From Enterococcus mundtii (GTDB taxonomy: Bacteria; Bacillota; Bacilli; Lactobacillales; Enterococcaceae): a DNA stretch of 64,000 nt. Numbering within the stretch: the first letter of the stretch is position 1; each line of letters starts with the position of its first letter. Positions 57,736 to 64,000 of the stretch are shown one piece after another. Location of the stretch: assembly GCF_002947535.1 (NCBI RefSeq), contig NZ_PUAP01000022.1, positions 38,770-102,769 on the forward strand. The letters are read 5' to 3'. A program made the translations under genes and the position numbers. Under the pieces are notes generated by a model, which ran no database searches, was not told the DNA's origin, and worked only from the letters and a program-made list of their open reading frames with translations.

Positions 57736-59654
57736 TTGTTTTCTCCCAACAATCGATAGAAATAAACAGGGGCTAGCTGGAAATCACCTGCATACCCTTC
57801 AAATGGAGTGATGACGATATCGCCTTCTTGACCATACCCTCGTGCAGTAGCAGGTGTGCAATGAAGGATCGTTTTACCACCATCGTCTAAAAATAGCCCT
57901 GTATGGCCATAACTACCTAAAGAGTGTCCTTTCTTCCCCCATACAAACAAGTCGCCGGCTCTGACATTTTCTCGACTGATCGGCATCAGGAAAGTCCCTT
58001 CCAACGAATACAATGTCTCAGTGCTACCTAATGGAACAGGCAAACCGACACTTCTCATCGCCCACAGAACAAAAGAAGAGCAATCATGGTAAGGAAAGGT
58101 GCCTCGTTCAAAGCCTTGTGAGTATTGAACGTTTTTACGATACAATGTTCTGGCTTGTGTCAACACCTCTTGACCCACTGTGTGATTCGATTGCCAGAGT
58201 AAGCTCATCTCTTTACTGCCACCTAGTTGCACAAATAATTCTTTGATCGCCGGTACCCAGTATTGATTTAAGCCAAGAGGATCATTACTTGCACCTACAG
58301 GACAATACACACTTCCGAGTTGCTCGACTGTCAGCAGTCTTTGGTTCACGATCAGTTGGTTCAGTGTTCGTGCGGTAGCCGCAATCCCCTCTTCAAGTGT
58401 ACTGTAGGAAAGCAACTCGTTCTCTCGCATCAACCCACCGGGATTGTTCTTTTCTCGAATCCCTTCGCTCGTTCCCCAAGCAGTTTCGTGGATCATGATG
58501 GCTGCTAGAACAATGGGGGAGATATTATTCTTTTTAGCTTCTTGGATGATCGTCTCTGCATGATCACTAAATGCGTGACAATGCAGTAAAATCACTTCTC
58601 GAAATTTCTGTTCATTGAATGCAGTATCTGTTTCAATGGGATCAAGCTGTGTCTCATTGTTATCGACTACATTTGGAAAATAAAAAGCTGGATTGACGGT
58701 TTCCCCTTTTTTCTGGTAAGACAGATACAGTTCATCTTGTTTCACTCGCCCAATCTCTGTCCCCACCGATACCATCTGTCCTTCAGTAGCTGTTAGATCG
58801 ACATCATGATAAGTAATGCTTTGGTTGTTCGTTATGATGGTTACGTTCTCTTGGTCTCTTGTAATTTCTCCAGCGATTGCAGCGACTATGCTTTCTTTCG
58901 GTTCTGTCTGGATGAGCAGTCCTTCAAGTAAGCTTTTTTCTTGATTTGTTACGTAATAACCAAAGCGTTGTTTTATGCGTAAAGAGTCTGTTTCTTTCAA
59001 TGGATTGCTTAATTCAGTCAAACTTGCATAAAGACCAATTTCTGCTAACAGCTGTCTGCGTTCTTTCCACTCCGGCGTCCAAGTGATCACTTGCGACAAT
59101 GATCGTGATGTTAATTTGATTTGACCTTCGTTACTGTCTACTCGCCACATCTGTTCATGCAATCCTTGGATCGTTTCTTTAAGAGCATTTGGTTTTTCTA
59201 ATTGGTCATCATAAGCCATATCTAAATAAATCAGCACCTCTTCAATATCAGTCCTGATCACGACTTCATTTGCAGCTACTACTCGTTCATTCACTAAAAT
59301 CGTGTTCTCTGTTGTCTTTAATTTTAGTGTCAATTCCGCATCCAATTCGGTCAAATATTTCCAGACCTTCGTCAATTCAAGCTCATTGATTTTGATCGTA
59401 GCAGACGAAACGAAGCCGATCATACTGAAAAAGAGAAAAAATATGAGAATGCTAACACCAACAAATAGGTAAAGGCTAACTTTACTACTGATCGAAGTTT
59501 TATTTTCAAGTACAGAAAAATCAACTATTTTTGTCTGATATTCAAGCATGACTCTGCGAGGATCTATCGTTTTTCTACGCAGAAAATATCTATTACTCCT
59601 TCGTTTACTTCGTGCTTTCGCGGTCTCTCCAATGCCTACATCGTTTTTTTTCAT
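57732..59654 (-). CDS. Two-domain conjugation wall hydrolase (PrgK-like)
   Basis: The product has 640 residues. A membrane helix lies at ~60-85 after a basic cytoplasmic start. A beta-rich metallopeptidase-like region (~265-320) precedes a glucosaminidase domain (~340-470; LAAIMIHETAWGTSEG) and a C-terminal NlpC/P60 peptidase (~490-635) with DCSSFVLW, GHTGLFLDD and a final His. It opens the wall for the conjugation channel, as PrgK or VirB1-like proteins do. It overlaps the VirB4-like gene by four bases. Confidence 0.87.
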   Translation of the reverse strand: MKKNDVGIGETAKARSKRRSNRYFLRRKTIDPRRVMLEYQTKIVDFSVLENKTSISSKVSLYLFVGVSILIFFLFFSMIGFVSSATIKINELELTKVWKYLTELDAELTLKLKTTENTILVNERVVAANEVVIRTDIEEVLIYLDMAYDDQLEKPNALKETIQGLHEQMWRVDSNEGQIKLTSRSLSQVITWTPEWKERRQLLAEIGLYASLTELSNPLKETDSLRIKQRFGYYVTNQEKSLLEGLLIQTEPKESIVAAIAGEITRDQENVTIITNNQSITYHDVDLTATEGQMVSVGTEIGRVKQDELYLSYQKKGETVNPAFYFPNVVDNNETQLDPIETDTAFNEQKFREVILLHCHAFSDHAETIIQEAKKNNISPIVLAAIMIHETAWGTSEGIREKNNPGGLMRENELLSYSTLEEGIAATARTLNQLIVNQRLLTVEQLGSVYCPVGASNDPLGLNQYWVPAIKELFVQLGGSKEMSLLWQSNHTVGQEVLTQARTLYRKNVQYSQGFERGTFPYHDCSSFVLWAMRSVGLPVPLGSTETLYSLEGTFLMPISRENVRAGDLFVWGKKGHSLGSYGHTGLFLDDGGKTILHCTPATARGYGQEGDIVITPFEGYAGDFQLAPVYFYRLLGENK

Positions 59655-62101
59655 GGCGATACTTCCTGTCGTAATCTGTGACGTTCGACAGGATCAGTGG
59701 TGATCAATTCATAAAGTTTTGTTGTTGGATCAACAGTGTTGGAAAAAGGGACAATGGCATTTCCTGCCCGTATCAATCCTGCTCCTTTGATTGGATTGAG
59801 TAATTGTCTTTGTTGCTGATACGAAAGGTTGAACAAAGAAGACAGCTCATCTAGATCACTTTTCGCTTGTTTCAACATAATGATAAATTCCGTATTACTT
59901 AACATCCGACGTGCTTTATCTGACAATAATAAGGTTTCGACATTTTGAGTGATACCAGTGGCAATCGCACCCCATTTACGGATTCGGCTCCATAGTTCAA
60001 AAAAATAATTTTCACAGTAAGGATCATTTAACAGGAGTTGCATTTCATCAATATAGATCCAAGTAGTGATGCCTCTGTCTCGATTGCGAACGACCCGATT
60101 CCACACTTGTTCCAACACAACCATCATCCCAAAAGTTTTCAATTGGTTCCCTAGTTGTTTCGTATTGTATATCACAAAGCGTTTATTTAAAGAAACATTA
60201 GTTGGTTTAGAAAACATCGAAAGGGAACCATCAATGTATAACTCTAAATCTAACGCCAATGTCTGAGCCTCTTTTTCTGGTTGTTCTTTTAAAAGCGGAA
60301 ACCAATCTTCCGCCAATGTCGGCGCTGATTTTTCTGAGCTTTTTTGAAAATTGAAATACGTCAATCGCGTGACACGATCAATAATCGATCGTTGTGCTGA
60401 ATTTAAACCAGTTGGCCCACCGATCAAGGCTTCACAAGCGGTCAAGAGAAAGTCAGATTTCAATTTTACTGGATCTGCCTCTCCTCTCAAGTCTTCTGAA
60501 ATATCTAGTAAGTTGATGAAGGTATTGGTATTAGGGGCGATATTGATGATCTGAGCATCAAAATCATTGCCGATGATCGTATCTTCATCTTCCGGATCGA
60601 TCGAAATGACCTCATCTTCTGGATTTTTAAGTAACGTCGTGATTTCTTCATATTTTTTGGCTACGCCTTTACCTGAACCAGAGCTACCTAAAATCATCCC
60701 ACTGGGCGTGTTTAGTTGCTTGCGATCGATTCTTACACTATTTTTGGTCATTTCATTTTGTCCATAATATTTGCCATCTATATGATCAAGATCTTGCGCT
60801 GAAAATGGCATAAAAATCGCTGTACTTTCTGTCGTCAACGTCCGTTGTTGTTCGATCCAATTTTTGCCTAAAGGTAAGACCGAATTGAATCCTTCATCTT
60901 GTAGATAGTCTAATGCATTGAAATGACAACGATTTTTACGCCCAACATGTTGGACTTGTTCCGCAATATCAGCAAGTTTTTCTTTTGTCTGGGAACGAAA
61001 ATAAACGAGGAAAGTCACAAAATACAATTTTTGACCGGTTTTTACTAGATCGTCTAATAAAGCTTCGGCTTCCTTGATACTATTGGTCAATTCATACGGA
61101 ATACTTGAATAAGGATCATAGCCTTTTTGTGTCGCTTTTCTTTCAGCAGTCGTTTTGTCCCCTTCCATATAAGCTTTTTTAATTTGAACCAACTGATTTG
61201 CTTTTTCAGAATCCACTGGTTCAATGTGGATCGATAAACACAACTCTTCGCCAATATCCATTAATTCTAAGATCAATTTATCTGAAAGTTTGGTGGGGTA
61301 ATCTTTCAAATAAAGGACTTGGGCATAGTCTGAGCCAATTTCGATATAGTCTTTTGCTTTAAAGCTGAAACTGGATGGGGTAACAACTGCTTTTGTCGAC
61401 AATCGACTATAAACTAAATCTGTATAATTGAACTGAAACCATTCATTAGGTTTGATCAATTCATGGAGCAGTTGCAACCGATCTTTGCCAGAAAGTGATC
61501 GACTACTTGATTCGATTTCCGAAAGGCTATGACTAAGTTGTTGCTCGATGCGCGCCAAGGAATGTTTGGCTTGGTCATAATCAGTGGCTTGCGTGCTGAA
61601 GGTCAATAAATTTTGTTTGCTAAAATTCGTTCCTCCTTCTGTCATGGTACGCCGAAGCATTTCATTCAATTCTCGACGGTAAATGTCCTGTCTCTCCCCT
61701 GTTTCTATATAGAACAATTGCTTTTCAAGTTCCTTTTGTTCGATTTGCTTTTTTCTCAAGGTAATCGTTAGATGCGTTCGTTCGTCACAACTATCTAACA
61801 AGGTACAATATCCCTGAAAAATGGCTTGTTGGTCTTCAATAGGTGCGATTTGGTAATTGACATCTGAAAACTGGATACTTTTAGAATATCGTCCAGAAGT
61901 GAGTTCACAAATTCCACTTTCATACATTTTTTCATAACGAATCTTCCTTTGTGCCTGTTTAGCTGGTGCTGATTTTCGTTCTTTTTTTCCTCTTTTTTTC
62001 TTTTGCTTGTGTAATAGTTTGGCTAAGGAAGACTTTTTAGTTCCCTTGTTCACTTCGATATTTCTCTGTTTTGCTGATTTTCCTCGCTGAAATCCCCTCA
62101 T
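59651..62101 (-). CDS. VirB4-like conjugation ATPase (PrgJ/TraE type)
   Basis: The product has about 816 residues. Walker A is ILGSSGSGKGVAKK and Walker B is TTWIYIDEMQLLL; the IRKWGAIATGITQNVETLL block is typical of the VirB4 family. The first ~80 residues are very basic. VirB4 ATPases power assembly and substrate transport in the T4SS. GGAGG is placed for the ATG at 62101; this overlaps the PrgI gene by 65 bp. Confidence 0.92.
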   Translation of the reverse strand: MRGFQRGKSAKQRNIEVNKGTKKSSLAKLLHKQKKKRGKKERKSAPAKQAQRKIRYEKMYESGICELTSGRYSKSIQFSDVNYQIAPIEDQQAIFQGYCTLLDSCDERTHLTITLRKKQIEQKELEKQLFYIETGERQDIYRRELNEMLRRTMTEGGTNFSKQNLLTFSTQATDYDQAKHSLARIEQQLSHSLSEIESSSRSLSGKDRLQLLHELIKPNEWFQFNYTDLVYSRLSTKAVVTPSSFSFKAKDYIEIGSDYAQVLYLKDYPTKLSDKLILELMDIGEELCLSIHIEPVDSEKANQLVQIKKAYMEGDKTTAERKATQKGYDPYSSIPYELTNSIKEAEALLDDLVKTGQKLYFVTFLVYFRSQTKEKLADIAEQVQHVGRKNRCHFNALDYLQDEGFNSVLPLGKNWIEQQRTLTTESTAIFMPFSAQDLDHIDGKYYGQNEMTKNSVRIDRKQLNTPSGMILGSSGSGKGVAKKYEEITTLLKNPEDEVISIDPEDEDTIIGNDFDAQIINIAPNTNTFINLLDISEDLRGEADPVKLKSDFLLTACEALIGGPTGLNSAQRSIIDRVTRLTYFNFQKSSEKSAPTLAEDWFPLLKEQPEKEAQTLALDLELYIDGSLSMFSKPTNVSLNKRFVIYNTKQLGNQLKTFGMMVVLEQVWNRVVRNRDRGITTWIYIDEMQLLLNDPYCENYFFELWSRIRKWGAIATGITQNVETLLLSDKARRMLSNTEFIIMLKQAKSDLDELSSLFNLSYQQQRQLLNPIKGAGLIRAGNAIVPFSNTVDPTTKLYELITTDPVERHRLRQEVSP

Positions 62102-62420
62102 GATCTTCCTCCAAACGAGCATTTTGATATGGATAGTACTTTGTTGCGATAAGATGGCGCCAACGGATAAGGAGATATTTTTCTAAAGGTAACTGATTTT
62201 TTTTGATCCAACCCACCGATAAAATCGGACTAGTAAAAAACATCAATACAATTCCTAGATCATCAATTGAATATCCCCAAATGAAATGATTAAGTAGACC
62301 GATCGGCAAAGTCACGATTAAAGCCAATGAAATAACGATAACCTGTCTTAAAGAGAAGCCAAAAAAGATCTTCTCTTGATACTCTTTGATTTCTTTTCTG
62401 ATCACGACTTCAATCGCCAT
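62037..62420 (-). CDS. PrgI-family T4SS membrane protein
   Basis: The product has 127 residues with two close membrane helices (~25-45 and 50-70), the PrgI layout, and a hydrophilic tail. PrgI proteins correspond to VirB3 and partner VirB4. It starts with ATG after AAAAGGAGTG and is followed by the VirB4-like gene within its own 3' end. Confidence 0.85.
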   Translation of the reverse strand: MAIEVVIRKEIKEYQEKIFFGFSLRQVIVISLALIVTLPIGLLNHFIWGYSIDDLGIVLMFFTSPILSVGWIKKNQLPLEKYLLIRWRHLIATKYYPYQNARLEEDHEGISARKISKTEKYRSEQGN

Positions 62421-62468
62421 TTTTCACACTCCTTTTCCCACTCATGCCGCAACGATGATCGCTTTCGA

Positions 62469-63275
62469 TCATTTCATGGTGTAAAACAAACACATGGATA
62501 GTGCCAAGCAATTACCGACAATCGCACTGATCACTGCAATCATCCCCTGTTTCTCATCAAATGAAAAAACAGTACTCACTAATAATGGATAAATGTTCAA
62601 AACGATAAAAAGCAATACACCTTGTAAAGAAGCCGCACCAAAAAGTTTTAAAAAATTCTTTCCGACATGCCCGATTTCTGTATTCACTAAAGCGACAATC
62701 GGTAAAGGTGAAATACTTAAATAAAGATACATTTCCAAAAAGCGTAAAAAGATCAGCACTTGAGCAAGGACGCTAACAATGATCGATAGAATCAAGGGAA
62801 CGAGCAAGATCATCAACAACACCATTTTTTCAAAAAAACCTAACTGATCGATCTGCTCCATCACGTTGAAGATATCCATTGTCTGATCCGTCACACCTCG
62901 AATCTCCAATTGATTGATTCCTTGACTAACAAAAATACCTACATCCATAATGGCACTGAGGAAAACCATCAAGTGGCGTAAAAGCAGTACGGTCAATCCG
63001 ATTTTGATAAACAATGGCAAGAAAAAATCCAGTCCACCAAACTCTGACTGCTTGCCATATAGTCGATGTGCGAGTTGTTGAAATTCGATCAATAATAGAA
63101 ATCCTAGTAGTGAATAAGCAATAGGTTTGACGACACTTTCCATGATCGTCACACTATAACGATAGATTTCCGGCAAATAATGTTCGAGGTTTTGCAAAAG
63201 ACTGTTTTTATGATTCGTCGATAAACTTAATTGTTCAGCAATCGTTTGTAGTAGAAATTCGATCGCACCGTCCAT
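62469..63275 (-). CDS. VirB6/TrbL-like T4SS channel protein (PrgH-like)
   Basis: The product has about 268 residues with six or seven membrane helices and the TrbL/VirB6 type pattern (PLILSIIVSVLAQVLIFLRFLEMYLYLSISPLPIVAL). It is an inner-membrane channel component. GAGGAG is nine bases before the ATG at 63275; the open frame begins upstream at 63317 inside the preceding gene. Confidence 0.83.
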   Translation of the reverse strand: MDGAIEFLLQTIAEQLSLSTNHKNSLLQNLEHYLPEIYRYSVTIMESVVKPIAYSLLGFLLLIEFQQLAHRLYGKQSEFGGLDFFLPLFIKIGLTVLLLRHLMVFLSAIMDVGIFVSQGINQLEIRGVTDQTMDIFNVMEQIDQLGFFEKMVLLMILLVPLILSIIVSVLAQVLIFLRFLEMYLYLSISPLPIVALVNTEIGHVGKNFLKLFGAASLQGVLLFIVLNIYPLLVSTVFSFDEKQGMIAVISAIVGNCLALSMCLFYTMK

Positions 63276-63288
63276 CCTTTTTCGCTCC

Positions 63289-63498
63289 TCACATTGAAAT
63301 ATTCGTGATCCACGCACCAGCAGCTAAAATCACTGCACCGCCAACGATTTGAAAAATGGCATGTTGCATCCCTGGCCCATTATGCTCTTTGATTGCAACA
63401 CCTAATTGGATGATGCCCCATACGGTCAGTAAGCTTCCTGCGGTGATGATCCCATTGGAAAATAAAGACATTGCTTGATTGAAATAATCCATTTGCAT
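63289..63498 (-). CDS. Small two-helix T4SS protein (PrgF/VirB2-like position)
   Basis: The product has 69 residues with two membrane helices (~12-32 and 45-66) joined by a short polar loop, the shape of PrgF, Maff2 or VirB2-like proteins that start Gram-positive T4SS operons. No good ribosome site precedes the ATG at 63498; the end of the IS element lies only about ten bases away. The original start region may be lost. Confidence 0.65.
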   Translation of the reverse strand: MQMDYFNQAMSLFSNGIITAGSLLTVWGIIQLGVAIKEHNGPGMQHAIFQIVGGAVILAAGAWITNISM

Positions 63499-63499
63499 C

Positions 63500-63676
63500 T
63501 GCTACTCAAAATATAGACAAATATATCTATATCGAGATTTCTCTACTACTTCACGTAGTTAGAATTACTGTTTCATCGAATGCCGCCTCGTCACTTCCAC
63601 ACTACTACGGTTTGTCTCATTCTCCACAGTCGTTAATTCCCGACTAAGCCATCGGTACATATGCAAAGTTCCGATC
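63500..63676 (-). mobile_element. Right end of IS200/IS605-type element
   Basis: Between tnpB and the conjugation operon lie two short hairpins, ACTAC/GTAGT at 63545-63559 and ATATAGA/TCTATAT at 63511-63532, as at the subterminal right end of IS200/IS605 elements. The segment just after tnpB is where such elements encode their guide (omega) RNA. The element edge is probably at 63500-63508. Its left end lies beyond the window. Confidence 0.65.
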
Positions 63677-64000
63677 TTATGCAATCACTTTGTATTCCTT
63701 CACATCTTTCAAATTCATGCTCGCGTTATAATCTCTATCTGCTACATATCCACACTTCTCACAGTGATAGGTACGCTCAGATAGCTTTAAATCCACTTTC
63801 TTATGCCCACATTCATGACATCGTTTCGAGCTAGGATAGAATCGATCGACTAGTCTTAACTCAATATGATAGACTTTACATTTATCTGCTAATTTTTTAC
63901 GAAAAGCATAGAAAGATTGCTCTCCCACAGCTTTTGAAAGATGCCGGTTTTTCATCATCCCCTTGACATTCAAATCTTCGATTGTGATATAAGCTGGTTT
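63677..64000 (-). CDS. tnpB: TnpB-type RNA-guided nuclease (5' part outside window)
   Basis: The C-terminal 107 residues are visible and the frame is open to the right edge. ITIEDLNVKGMMKNRHLSKA is a RuvC-region block; the zinc ribbon CHECGH ... CEKCGY is intact; and DRDYNASMNL carries the last catalytic Asp. This is the OrfB_Zn_ribbon part of IS200/IS605 or IS1341-type TnpB. No frameshift is seen, so the gene may be intact. Confidence 0.9.
   Translation of the reverse strand, partial: KPAYITIEDLNVKGMMKNRHLSKAVGEQSFYAFRKKLADKCKVYHIELRLVDRFYPSSKRCHECGHKKVDLKLSERTYHCEKCGYVADRDYNASMNLKDVKEYKVIA

Overview
The window reads as a chromosomal segment of a low-GC Gram-positive coccus, most likely an Enterococcus of the E. 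faecium/hirae/durans/mundtii group. The evidence is gene content and order: a sufCDSUB operon, a T-box-controlled metNQI transporter, tdk-prfA-prmC-sua5-glyA-upp, a murT-gatD pair, a prsA/lepB neighbourhood, a mannitol PTS and a pCF10 Prg-like conjugation module. The species call is inference; no rRNA or other marker gene is present.

Layout. 1-3.5 kb is the right end of a prophage: leftward early genes (BRO-N antirepressor, DUF771 protein, small DNA-binding protein), an operator region with three near-identical 18-bp palindromes, a short HTH repressor plus ImmA-type protease, and a tyrosine integrase beside the 3' end of sufB. 3.5-8.8 kb is the Fe-S assembly operon, read leftward. 8.9-12.6 kb holds the methionine ABC transporter behind a T-box leader, then an orphan GcvH and its usual Spx/ArsC-like partner. 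12.6-18.9 kb holds a SEDS protein, a LysR regulator divergent from a TDT carrier and followed by a YeiH-type exporter (a candidate sulfite/anion efflux cluster), ogt and a GT2 glycosyltransferase. 19-21.5 kb carries three unrecognised membrane or exported proteins.

22-29.7 kb is a glycan-use locus: CUT1 ABC importer, GH2 enzyme, membrane-anchored GH43 lipoprotein and an ArsR-type regulator. 30.3-34.8 kb is a second sugar cluster: PatB/MalY-like lyase, MalX-like PTS EIICB, RpiR regulator and NagB-like isomerase/deaminase, with good cre (CcpA) sites. 35-36.15 kb is a decayed island downstream of tRNA-Thr, with degenerate copies of the tRNA 3' half and terminator and a VOC gene lacking a normal start codon. 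36.2-44.2 kb is core metabolism and translation (upp, glyA, sua5, prmC, prfA, tdk), interrupted by an esterase and four tandem copies of a palindromic repeat whose arms co-vary. 44.4-50.2 kb carries a methyltransferase, PrsA foldase, signal peptidase, a Thr-rich exported protein with a membrane partner, and a KtrB-type potassium channel. 50.3-52.4 kb is murT-gatD, for lipid II amidation.

52.5-55.9 kb is mannitol utilisation (mtlA-mtlF-mtlD, with no mtlR between them); MtlA has a second, cysteine-less EIIB domain. 56.1-63.5 kb is a leftward type IV secretion module: small membrane protein, VirB6-like, PrgI, VirB4-like ATPase, PrgK-like wall hydrolase, NTF2-like protein and an EssB-like bitopic protein. 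Its promoter side is interrupted by the end of an IS200/IS605-type element with a tnpB gene running off the window. Mobile DNA therefore lies at both ends and in the tRNA-Thr remnant, around an otherwise conserved backbone.
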